From assembly GCA_944385775.1 (NCBI GenBank), contig CALWYM010000013.1, positions 1 to 12,383 on the forward strand: a DNA stretch of 12,383 nucleotides, given 5' to 3'. The notes under the pieces were generated by a model, which did not search any database, was not told where the DNA came from, and saw nothing but the letters and a program-made list of their open reading frames with translations. Position 1 is the stretch's first letter, and every line of letters starts with the position of its first letter. The translations under genes and the position numbers were made by a program. This DNA is from an uncultured Oscillospiraceae bacterium (lineage in GTDB: Bacteria > Bacillota > Clostridia > Oscillospirales > Oscillospiraceae). This document shows positions 7,015 to 12,383 of the stretch, piece by piece.

Positions 7015-7043
7015 TTGCTTTTCAAATCTATTTTTGGTATAAT
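7015..7043 (+). promoter_or_regulatory. rpsB-tsf promoter
   Basis: TTGCTT (7015-7020), a 17-base spacer and TATAAT (7038-7043) preceded by TGG form an extended -10 promoter. The transcript start is expected near 7050, giving a leader of about 110 bases before rpsB. Confidence 0.85.
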
Positions 7044-7049
7044 AATCGG

Positions 7050-7159
7050 GCTGGAATCAGCATTACACACACAGGTGGACTTTACGCCATGTGCCGCAAG
7101 GTTGGTCCAGGGGATGAAGCCTGTGGAGGTAAAAACAAAAACAAAGGAGATTTATAAAA
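7050..7159 (+). promoter_or_regulatory. Structured 5' leader of rpsB, candidate ribosomal-protein autoregulatory element
   Basis: Nested pairings are visible by eye. CACAGG (7070-7075) pairs with CCTGTG (7120-7125). Directly inside, TGGAC (7076-7080) pairs with GTCCA (7105-7109). The inner part can form a short hairpin with a GCAA tetraloop (GCC 7093-7095, GGT 7100-7102). The 3' side has a 10-base purine-rich bulge (7110-7119). The structure lies clear of the ribosome-binding site AAGGAG (7144-7149). Ribosomal protein operons are commonly controlled by the encoded protein binding such leaders; that S2 binds this one is inference. Confidence 0.5.
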
Positions 7160-7942
7160 ATGGCAGTAGTTTCTATGAAGCAGCTTCTTGAGGCCGGCGT
7201 ACATTTCGGTCACCAGACAAGACGCTGGAACCCGAAAATGGCTCCCTATATTTATATGGAGCGTAACGGCATCTATATCATCGACCTTCAGAAGACCGTT
7301 AAAAAGCTTGAGGAGGCTTACAGCTTTGTCCGTGACATCGCTGCAAATGACAATACTATCCTTTTCGTAGGTACCAAAAAGCAGGCTCAGAATGCAATGA
7401 AGGAAGAGGCTGAGAGAGTTGATATGTACTATGTCAACGCTCGTTAGCTCGGCGGTATGCTCACAAACTTTAAGACCATGCGTACCCGTATCGACCGCCT
7501 TGCACAGCTTAAGAAGATGCAGGAGGACGGTACTTTTGATCTGCTCCCTAAGAAGGAAGTTATGAAGCACCTTGGTGAGATGGCAAAGCTTGAGAAGTAT
7601 CTCGGCGGCGTTAAGGAAATGAAGCAGATTCCTTCTGCACTTTTCATTGTTGACCCCCGCAAGGAGCGTAACGCAATTGCTGAGGCTCGTAAGCTTGGTA
7701 TCCCCATTGTCGCTATTGTTGATACAAACTGTGACCCTGATGAGATTGACTATGTGATCCCCGGAAATGACGATGCTATTCGTGCTATTCGTCTTATTGC
7801 TTCCACAATGGCAAATGCCGTTCAGGAGGGAAGACAGGGCGAGGACGCTGAGGTTGCTGAGACCGATTCCGAGGCTGAGGCTGTTTCCGAGACTGAGACA
7901 GAGGTCACTGAGGAGACTTCCGAGGCTCAGGCTGAGGAGTAA
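7160..7942 (+). pseudogene. rpsB: 30S ribosomal protein S2, frame interrupted by an in-frame TAG
   Basis: S2 joins the 30S subunit late in assembly and is needed to recruit S1 and mRNA; it is normally essential. The frame encodes 260 positions. Family hallmarks include AGVHFGHQTRRWNPKM (12-27), IIDLQKTVKKLEEAY, ILFVGTKKQAQ, LGGMLTNFKTMRTRI, EKYLGGVKEMK, ALFIVDPRKERNAIAEARKLGIP and VIPGNDDAIRAIRL. Codon 96 (7445-7447) is TAG. The motif reads N-A-R-stop-LGGMLTN where S2 proteins have NxRWLGGMLTN, so a conserved TGG Trp codon has become TAG by one G-to-A change. No frameshift or second stop is present and the downstream half keeps optimal codon use. ATG at 7457 could allow re-initiation but lacks a good ribosome-binding site. 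The last 35 or so residues are a Glu/Thr-rich acidic tail. I mark it as a pseudogene only because of the stop; a consensus error is at least as likely. Confidence 0.85.
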
Positions 7943-7957
7943 TTCCCTGAAATTTTA

Positions 7958-7986
7958 CGGGCGGGCATAATTACCCGCCCGATTTT
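7958..7986 (+). terminator. Attenuator-like hairpin between rpsB and tsf
   Basis: CGGGCGGG (7958-7965) and CCCGCCCG (7974-7981) form a perfect 8-bp GC stem followed by ATTTT. The short U-tract suggests partial termination or an RNA-end stabilising hairpin that sets the S2 to EF-Ts ratio, as is known for rpsB-tsf operons in other bacteria. Confidence 0.65.
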
Positions 7987-8028
7987 CGGTACACCCGATT
8001 AAATAAAATACTAGTGGAGGTAAATATT

Positions 8029-8940
8029 ATGGCGTTTTCTGCCGCTGATGTTAAGAATCTGCGCGAGATGACTGGCGTAGGTATGATGGACTGCAAAAAG
8101 GCCCTTACTGAGGCTGATGGTGACATTGATAAGGCTATTGAGTGGCTCCGTGAGAAAGGTCTTGCCCAGGCTCAGAAGAAAGCCGGACGTATTGCTGCTG
8201 AGGGTATGGCCTATGCAACCGTTATTGACGGTGTAGGCGTTTGCATCGAAGTTAACGCGGAGAGTGATTTCGTTGCTAAGAACGACCTTTTTGTTGAGTA
8301 TGTAAAGAACTGCGCTCAGGTTGTCGCTAAGGAAAATCCTGCTGATATAGAGGCTCTTATGGCTTGCACTTATCCCGGAACTACTATGACTGTTCAGGAG
8401 ATGCAGAACGATCGTGTTCTTGTAATCGGTGAGAATATTCACGTTCGCCGCTTTGCTCGTTTTGATAAGAACGTATCTGTTCCTTATGTTCACGCAAATG
8501 GCAAAATCGGCGTTGTAGTTAACCTCAAGGTTACCGGTGATATCGATGTTACCGCAGCGGGCAAGGATGTTGCAATGCAGATTGCAGCTCTTAATCCGCG
8601 TTTCTGGGACAAGAGTCAGGTAACTGCCGATGTTATCGAGGAAGAGAAGAAAATTATGCTTGCTCAGCTTGCTGATGACCCGAAGATGGCTTCCAAGCCC
8701 GAGGCGGTTAAGGAAAACATTGTTAACGGCAAGCTTAATAAGTTCTACTCTGAGAATTGCCTGCTTCAGCAGGAGTTTGTAAAGGATAGCGAGTATACTG
8801 TTGAGAAGTACCTTGCAAAGGTTGCAAAGGATCTTGGCGGAACTATTGAGTTTGTTGATGCTGTTCGCTATGAGAAGGGCGAGGGAATTGAGAAGAGACA
8901 GGATAACCTTGCTGAGGAAGTAGCGAAGATGGTTAAGTAA
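8029..8940 (+). CDS. tsf: Elongation factor Ts
   Basis: This is the nucleotide exchange factor that releases GDP from EF-Tu in the cytoplasm, 303 residues, normal for the family. The N-terminal UBA-like domain has LREMTGVGMMDCKKALTEAD (11-30) and IEWLREKGL. The EF-Tu-contacting ESDFVAKND motif is at 78-86, and the core carries GKDVAMQIAALNP. ATG at 8029 is chosen because GGAGG (8016-8020) lies 8 bases upstream and MAFSAADVKNLREMTG is the expected N-terminus; an in-frame GTG at 8014 overlaps the ribosome-binding site. It lies 86 bases after rpsB and shares its strongly biased codon use, as expected of a highly expressed operon. Confidence 0.97.
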   Translation: MAFSAADVKNLREMTGVGMMDCKKALTEADGDIDKAIEWLREKGLAQAQKKAGRIAAEGMAYATVIDGVGVCIEVNAESDFVAKNDLFVEYVKNCAQVVAKENPADIEALMACTYPGTTMTVQEMQNDRVLVIGENIHVRRFARFDKNVSVPYVHANGKIGVVVNLKVTGDIDVTAAGKDVAMQIAALNPRFWDKSQVTADVIEEEKKIMLAQLADDPKMASKPEAVKENIVNGKLNKFYSENCLLQQEFVKDSEYTVEKYLAKVAKDLGGTIEFVDAVRYEKGEGIEKRQDNLAEEVAKMVK

Positions 8941-8975
8941 GCTTTTGTCTACGCTATCTCTGGAATGAATAACTG

Positions 8976-9025
8976 ACAAACGAAGGAGATTGGAGCTTTG
9001 ACTCTTAATCCTTCGTTTGTTTTTT
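8976..9025 (+). terminator. Rho-independent terminator of rpsB-tsf
   Basis: A perfect 12-bp inverted repeat, ACAAACGAAGGA (8976-8987) and TCCTTCGTTTGT (9009-9020), is followed by a run of T. The loop of 21 bases is longer than usual. A small extra inverted repeat, CTGTTTT (9048-9054) and AAAACAG (9061-9067), lies just beyond. Confidence 0.85.
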
Positions 9026-9071
9026 ACTTTATAATAGGAAAATAAATCTGTTTTGAACAGAAAACAGGCAA

Positions 9072-9108
9072 ACAAAAAACGGTGTGATTCAATCACACCG
9101 TTTTTTGT
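9072..9108. terminator. Bidirectional terminator between tsf and the YloV gene
   Basis: A perfect 16-bp inverted repeat, ACAAAAAACGGTGTGA and TCACACCGTTTTTTGT, has a 5-base loop, with A6 on one side and T6 on the other. It terminates the minus-strand YloU-YloV operon and backs up the tsf terminator. Confidence 0.9.
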
Positions 9109-9122
9109 ACAATGAGCTTAAA

Positions 9123-10766
9123 TTACTCAGCGGAAATCATGTAGTAGTACACAGGCTGACCTCCGGAAAAGGTGGAAACATCAGCGTCCGGGAAATTTTC
9201 TTCCATGGTTTTTGAAACCTTTTGCGCTTCTTCCTCAGTGACATCCTCACCATAGTAGACTGTTATAACTTCAGGGGAGTAGTCGTTAAAGCGCTGGGAA
9301 ATGGAATCAAGGATAACATTAAGGTTACTGTTATTGTCAACCAGACTGCTTTCCATAAGTGCAAGATATTCTCCGGCAAGAATATGATGTCCCTCAAATT
9401 CAGAATCCCTAGCAGCATAGGTAATCTGAGCCGTATGAACAGTATCAATAGCTTCAGTAAGAGCTGCCGTAAGGTCAGCTTCATCCATTGTTTCATCAAA
9501 GTTTATTAATGCCGAAATGCCCTGGGGAACAGTCTTTGTAGGGATAACAACTACTTTCTTGCTTGTAAGCGGGTCACACTGCTGCGCAGCCATTATAATA
9601 TTCTTGTTGTTAGGCAGTACGAATACGATTTCCGCAGGAACCTTTTGAATGGCACAAAGAATATCCTCGGTGGAGGGGTTCATTGTCTGACCGCCGGTTA
9701 CGGTACAGTCAGCGCCGAGATTTTCGAAAATTGCCTTCATTCCATCTCCGGCACATACTGCCACAACACCGTACTTTTTTTCCGGTTCAGCCTCTGTGGG
9801 AGTGGTATCTTCCTTACTTGCAGCGGAAGTTTCGCGATTTAACATCTCGGTATGCTGAAGGCGCATATTTTCAACTTTGACAGAGACAAAGCTTCCGTAG
9901 GTGAGAGCCTGGGTCAATACCGTGCCGGGGGCATCGGTATGTACATGAACCTTAATTATATCATCATCCTCTACAAATACAAGGCTGTCGCCAATACCGT
10001 TGCAAAATTCCCGCAAAATTTCGGGGTCTTTTTTGGTTTCGCGGTTAACTATAAATTCAGTGCAGTAGGTGAAGGTTATATCCTCGTCGTTAAACACAGA
10101 AAAGGCGGAACCGCCTGGGACATTATCGCTGTCCGTCACTGAGTCCACAGGAGTTCCCTGAAGTGCAAGAAGCATTCCCTTAAGCAGGAAAAGATAGCCT
10201 TGACCGCCTGCATCAACTACATTGGCTTTTTTTAAAACAGGATTTTGTTCTGTCGTCTCAGCAAGAGCCTTCTCGCCTGTTTCAAGCGCGGTAATGAAAA
10301 GCTCCTCAAAATCGCTGCCCTCATTGGAATATTCTGCGGCGCGCTCAGCAATAAGACGGGATACAGTTAGTATAGTACCTTCTGTAGGACGCATAACAGC
10401 CTTATACGCAGCGTTGACGCCTTCAGTAAGGGCGTCTGAGAAATCGGCAGTTGTCATCTCCTGACAGTTTTTTAAAGCTTTGCTCATACCTCTGAAAAGA
10501 AGAGAAAGAATAACTCCCGAATTTCCTCTTGCACCGCGAAGCAGTGCTCCGGCAACTGTGTCAGCGAGAGTAGTAATTGTATCAGGATTTTTCTGATTGA
10601 TAGCCGTGACTCCTGAATTGAGGGTCAGACTCATGTTTGTACCGGTATCGCCATCTGGGACCGGGAATACGTTAAGCTCATTAACCAGCTGCTTATTTTT
10701 TTCAAGAAGGGCTGCGCCACTGGCAATCATGCCCCTGTACATCGCAGCATTAACTGTCTCAATCAA
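9123..10766 (-). CDS. yloV: DAK2-domain protein, YloV / fatty acid kinase FakA-like
   Basis: This predicts a 547-residue cytoplasmic protein. In characterised relatives (FakA) it phosphorylates fatty acids bound to a DegV-type FakB partner. The N-terminal DhaL/DAK2 ATP-binding domain has NVFPVPDGDTGTNM (32-45), GARGNSGVI (78-86), RPTEGTILTV (126-135) and VVDAGGQGY (183-191). The middle domain carries VHVHTDAPG (273-281). A low-complexity Ser/Thr/Glu linker (about 312-330) precedes the C-terminal domain with VFVLPNNKNIIMAAQQ. The best start is TTG at 10764-10766 giving MIETVNAAMYRGM, with GGAGG (10777-10781) ten bases upstream. It follows the YloU gene by 16 bases, the arrangement conserved in Firmicutes. 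No fakB is in the window, so the substrate is inferred from the family. Confidence 0.92.
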   Translation of the reverse strand: MIETVNAAMYRGMIASGAALLEKNKQLVNELNVFPVPDGDTGTNMSLTLNSGVTAINQKNPDTITTLADTVAGALLRGARGNSGVILSLLFRGMSKALKNCQEMTTADFSDALTEGVNAAYKAVMRPTEGTILTVSRLIAERAAEYSNEGSDFEELFITALETGEKALAETTEQNPVLKKANVVDAGGQGYLFLLKGMLLALQGTPVDSVTDSDNVPGGSAFSVFNDEDITFTYCTEFIVNRETKKDPEILREFCNGIGDSLVFVEDDDIIKVHVHTDAPGTVLTQALTYGSFVSVKVENMRLQHTEMLNRETSAASKEDTTPTEAEPEKKYGVVAVCAGDGMKAIFENLGADCTVTGGQTMNPSTEDILCAIQKVPAEIVFVLPNNKNIIMAAQQCDPLTSKKVVVIPTKTVPQGISALINFDETMDEADLTAALTEAIDTVHTAQITYAARDSEFEGHHILAGEYLALMESSLVDNNSNLNVILDSISQRFNDYSPEVITVYYGEDVTEEEAQKVSKTMEENFPDADVSTFSGGQPVYYYMISAE

Positions 10767-10782
10767 TGTCCTCTAGCCTCCG

Positions 10783-11136
10783 TTAATCTATGTCTATGGA
10801 GTCAATATAAACGTCCACGCTTTTTACAGTTACTCCTGTGGCCTCCGAAACCTTATATCTGACTTCGCTTATTATGCTGTGGCACAAAACAGGAATGTTG
10901 ACACCCTGGTCAACAATAATATGAAGTTCAATGGAAACACTGGGGTCATCGTCATAGGTTACATATACCCCTTTGCCCATGGCTTCACGCTTTAATAGAT
11001 GAACAAGACCGTCGGTCACCGAACGCATTGCCATGCCCTTGACACCAAAACAGCTTGTGGCTGCGTCACCGACTAAAGTGGTAAACACCTCCGGTGCAAG
11101 CCTGATGGTACCATTGGAGGTTTTAAATTCAATCAT
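10783..11136 (-). CDS. yloU: Asp23/Gls24-family protein, YloU-like
   Basis: This predicts a 117-residue alkaline-shock-protein family member. It begins MIEFKTSNGTIRLAPEVFTT and contains CFGVKGMAMRS, SIELHIIVDQGVNIPVLCHS and the ending VRYKVSEATGVTVKSVDVYI, which are typical of YloU. Its function is unknown; it is almost always found just upstream of yloV, as here, and may act with it in envelope or lipid homeostasis. ATG at 11134-11136 is preferred over the in-frame GTG at 11143, because GGAG (11145-11148) overlaps that GTG and lies 8 bases before the ATG. Confidence 0.9.
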   Translation of the reverse strand: MIEFKTSNGTIRLAPEVFTTLVGDAATSCFGVKGMAMRSVTDGLVHLLKREAMGKGVYVTYDDDPSVSIELHIIVDQGVNIPVLCHSIISEVRYKVSEATGVTVKSVDVYIDSIDID

Positions 11137-11228
11137 GTATTTCACTCCATTCTTTTTGGGTGATAAAGAATCTAATTATAATTTTATTATTACCGCACTT
11201 TAATAAGTTATCATTGTTTACGTCCAAG

Positions 11229-11257
11229 AGTATACCACAAAATGCAGAATTTTGCAA
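11229..11257 (-). promoter_or_regulatory. Promoter of the YloU-YloV operon
   Basis: On the minus strand there is TTGCAA (11257-11252), a 17-base spacer and TATACT (11234-11229) preceded by TGG, an extended -10. The transcript start near 11222 gives a leader of roughly 85 bases that is very AT-rich. Confidence 0.75.
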
Positions 11258-11267
11258 CTGTGGTATA
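11231..11267. repeat. Inverted repeat overlapping the YloU promoter
   Basis: TATACCACA (11231-11239) and TGTGGTATA (11259-11267) are perfect 9-bp inverted copies about a near-symmetric core with TGCA at 11243 and 11253. The left arm is the -10 of the YloU promoter. The right arm forms TGGTATAAC on the plus strand, an extended -10 look-alike facing the other way. Confidence 0.65.
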
Positions 11268-11371
11268 ACCTGCGGTAACATAAATAACGCAATATATTAT
11301 ATTATGAAAGAAGCAAAACTACAAGTGAAATTTGAATTTGGTGCAAAACGTTTATAAACTGCGACGGCACA

Positions 11372-11397
11372 ATATTAAATATCAGAGTATTTAATAT
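11372..11397. repeat. AT-rich perfect inverted repeat
   Basis: ATATTAAATA and TATTTAATAT are separated by TCAGAG, then CGTTTTTATT follows. It could be an operator, or a weak terminator for a short plus-strand transcript starting near 11275. No gene explains it. Confidence 0.55.
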
Positions 11398-11444
11398 CGT
11401 TTTTATTGAATTTGGCAAAGAGATAATAATTTTTATAAAAAATG

Positions 11445-11473
11445 TTGAATTACTGCCGTTTGTAGTGTAAAAT
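11445..11473 (+). promoter_or_regulatory. Promoter of the 60-residue membrane protein gene
   Basis: TTGAAT (11445-11450), a 17-base spacer and TAAAAT (11468-11473) give a good vegetative promoter, with the transcript start near 11480. Confidence 0.7.
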
Positions 11474-11524
11474 AATATTAGCCTTGTTAAGCTGGCTGGA
11501 ATAGAAAAAGGAGGTTTAAGGGTT

Positions 11525-11707
11525 ATGAAGGATAAAAAGCTTATTATTGGAATCGTATCTGCTGTTGTTACTCTGGCGGCAATTATAACTGCTGTGCTTG
11601 TTTTCCGCCAGGAGCTTTGCCAGATTGTGTCTTCCATTAAGGAAAAGACTGGGACCGGACGTAAGGATTTTACTCCGGAGGAATTTGAGGATTTTGCAGA
11701 TATCTGA
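11525..11707 (+). CDS. Small single-pass membrane protein of unknown function
   Basis: This predicts a 60-residue protein. A short basic start (MKDKK) leads into one hydrophobic helix (about 6-27, LIIGIVSAVVTLAAIITAVL), then a basic segment (KEKTGTGRK) and an acidic end (FTPEEFEDFADI). GGAGG at 11510-11514 lies 10 bases before ATG, a clear promoter is upstream and a strong terminator follows, so the gene stands as its own transcription unit. I do not recognise a family with a known function. The positively charged N-terminus could also be read as an uncleaved signal anchor with the C-terminus outside. The gene itself is well supported; function is unknown. Confidence 0.8.
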   Translation: MKDKKLIIGIVSAVVTLAAIITAVLVFRQELCQIVSSIKEKTGTGRKDFTPEEFEDFADI

Positions 11708-11728
11708 TTCCTTAGTAAATAGAGAATA

Positions 11729-11763
11729 AAAACGGGTGGTTATTTGAAAAGACCACCCGTTTT
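11729..11763. terminator. Bidirectional terminator between the small membrane protein gene and dut
   Basis: A perfect 12-bp inverted repeat, AAAACGGGTGGT and ACCACCCGTTTT, with an 11-base loop is followed by TCTATTTT on the plus strand and TTATT on the minus strand. It serves both convergent genes. Confidence 0.88.
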
Positions 11764-11770
11764 CTATTTT

Positions 11771-12211
11771 TCAGTTTCCTGTTGAGCCAAAGCCGCCCTG
11801 ACCGCGTTCTGTTTCAGAAAGCTCGGAAACCTGCTGAAAAACAGGTCTAGTTACCGGCATGATTACAAGCTGTGCAATTCTCTGAAAGGGCTCAATGTTT
11901 ACAGGGCATGAACTGTGATTAAATAAGGCTACCTTTACTTCACCGCGGTAGTCAGCGTCTATTACGCCAACTTTGTTGGCAGGCGCTATACCCTGTTTTG
12001 TGGAAAGACCACTTCTTGCAAATACGAAGCCTGCGTATCCTTCGGGAATTTCAATAGCAATCCCTGTTCCCACGAAAACAGTCTCTCCCGGAGAAATTGT
12101 AATTGGTGAGGGGAGAAGGGCATACAGGTCGGCGCCGGCTGCCGAGGCTGAGGAAAATGATGGCATGACGGCATTACGGTCAAGATATTTTACTTTCAGT
12201 ACCGGGTCCAT
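11771..12211 (-). CDS. dut: Deoxyuridine 5'-triphosphate nucleotidohydrolase (dUTPase)
   Basis: This enzyme hydrolyses dUTP to dUMP and pyrophosphate, keeping uracil out of DNA and feeding thymidylate synthesis. It is 146 residues, the usual size of the trimeric enzyme. All five motifs are present: AAGADLYA (24-31), ARSGLS (65-70), GVIDADYRG (82-90, with the catalytic Asp85), QRIAQLVIMP (110-119) and the C-terminal P-loop-like RGQGGFGSTG (136-145). The ATG at 12211 lies one base after the trxB stop and its GGGGG ribosome-binding site lies inside the end of that gene, so the two are translationally close and probably one operon. Confidence 0.96.
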   Translation of the reverse strand: MDPVLKVKYLDRNAVMPSFSSASAAGADLYALLPSPITISPGETVFVGTGIAIEIPEGYAGFVFARSGLSTKQGIAPANKVGVIDADYRGEVKVALFNHSSCPVNIEPFQRIAQLVIMPVTRPVFQQVSELSETERGQGGFGSTGN

Positions 12212-12212
12212 T

Positions 12213-12383
12213 TCAAAGCCCCCAGGAATTTACTACACTGGCAGCGTTGGTTGCTGCAATGGCTCCGTCTGAAGCAGCTGTTACAAGCTGTCTGAGCGAT
12301 TTTCTACGGGTGTCTCCGGCTGCAAAAACACCGTATGTTCCGGTAGAGCAGTTATCATCAGTAAGAATGTAACCGCCTTCATC
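12213..12383 (-). CDS. trxB: Thioredoxin reductase, C-terminal part
   Basis: Fifty-six C-terminal residues are present up to a TGA stop; the rest lies beyond the window edge. The visible part has YGVFAAGDTRRKSLRQLVTA, the conserved FAD-binding GD motif with the following R-K-LRQ signature, then ASDGAIAATNAA, the typical end of bacterial TrxB. The enzyme reduces thioredoxin with NADPH. A related ferredoxin- or NADH-linked flavoprotein cannot be excluded from this fragment alone. Confidence 0.85.
   Translation of the reverse strand, partial: DEGGYILTDDNCSTGTYGVFAAGDTRRKSLRQLVTAASDGAIAATNAASVVNSWGL

Larger units (their letters stand above)
11137..11524. other. 388-bp non-coding region between divergent genes
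   Basis: It holds the YloU promoter with its surrounding inverted repeat, an AT-rich 10-bp inverted repeat at 11372-11397, and the promoter and ribosome-binding site of the small membrane protein. Open frames here (for example 11160-11357 plus) lack a ribosome-binding site and recognisable protein character. The stretch 11270-11440 is otherwise unexplained. Confidence 0.7.

Noticed and set aside
7160..7942. Reassignment of TAG to a sense codon, or pyrrolysine at the rpsB TAG
   Set aside because: TAG ends the RHH-2 and YlmC genes at sensible positions, and the residue replaced is a structural Trp, not a catalytic site. No pyl genes are in the window. A point change or error explains it more simply.
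7457..7942. A separate gene starting at ATG 7457
   Set aside because: This is the C-terminal two thirds of S2 starting at the Met of LGGM. There is no clear ribosome-binding site and it lacks the N-terminal S2 segments, so it is part of the interrupted rpsB.
8011..9096. A 361-codon open frame on the minus strand opposite tsf
   Set aside because: It mirrors the biased codon use of tsf, has a Ser/Asn/Leu-rich sequence without domain character and no ribosome-binding site. It also runs through both tsf terminators. EF-Ts on the plus strand is unambiguous.
11160..11357. A 65-codon plus-strand open frame in the intergenic region
   Set aside because: It has no ribosome-binding site, a haphazard composition, and overlaps the YloU promoter and inverted repeat.

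Overview
The window looks like a chromosomal segment of an anaerobic low-to-mid-GC Clostridia. A gut Oscillospirales-type organism is my best guess, from protein style rather than a search. The pointers are a sigA-type rpoD, a YlmC/YmxH-family (sporulation-linked) PRC-barrel protein, the YloU/YloV (Asp23 plus DAK2) pair, rpsB-tsf, a dut next to trxB, strong GGAGG ribosome-binding sites and several TTG starts. No transposase, phage gene, tRNA, rRNA or CRISPR array was seen.

Layout. 1-773: 3' part of rpoD, closed by a bidirectional terminator. 848-1424: two small divergent ribbon-helix-helix (RHH) genes around a compact control region. Three copies of a 14-bp motif (CAGAACYTATGAAC) lie there, one inside the -35/-10 spacer of each divergent promoter and one just ahead of the second gene's ribosome-binding site. 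1436-3572: an ABC exporter (ATPase then six-helix ABC-2 permease) directly downstream of, and probably co-transcribed with, the second RHH gene. 3621-6541 (minus): a two-component system, an OmpR-type regulator followed by a 748-residue histidine kinase with a roughly 325-residue extracytoplasmic domain. It converges on the exporter across a shared terminator. 6693-6971: YlmC/YmxH protein. 7015-8940: rpsB-tsf with a strong promoter, a structured leader and an attenuator-like hairpin between the genes. 9123-11136 (minus): YloU then YloV/FakA-like. 11137-11524: a 388-bp non-coding region with two inverted repeats. 11525-11707: a 60-residue single-pass membrane protein. 11771-12383 (minus): end of trxB followed by dut.

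The two most striking observations are these. First, rpsB, an essential gene, carries a single in-frame TAG exactly where the family has its conserved Trp (the NxRWLGG motif). The frame is otherwise intact, so this is either a one-base error or a genuine amber mutation. Second, the double-RHH control region has the geometry of a mutual-repression or co-repression switch placed upstream of an ABC exporter. Together with the adjacent sensor kinase and regulator it may form a regulated export or stress-response locus; this functional link is inference from layout.
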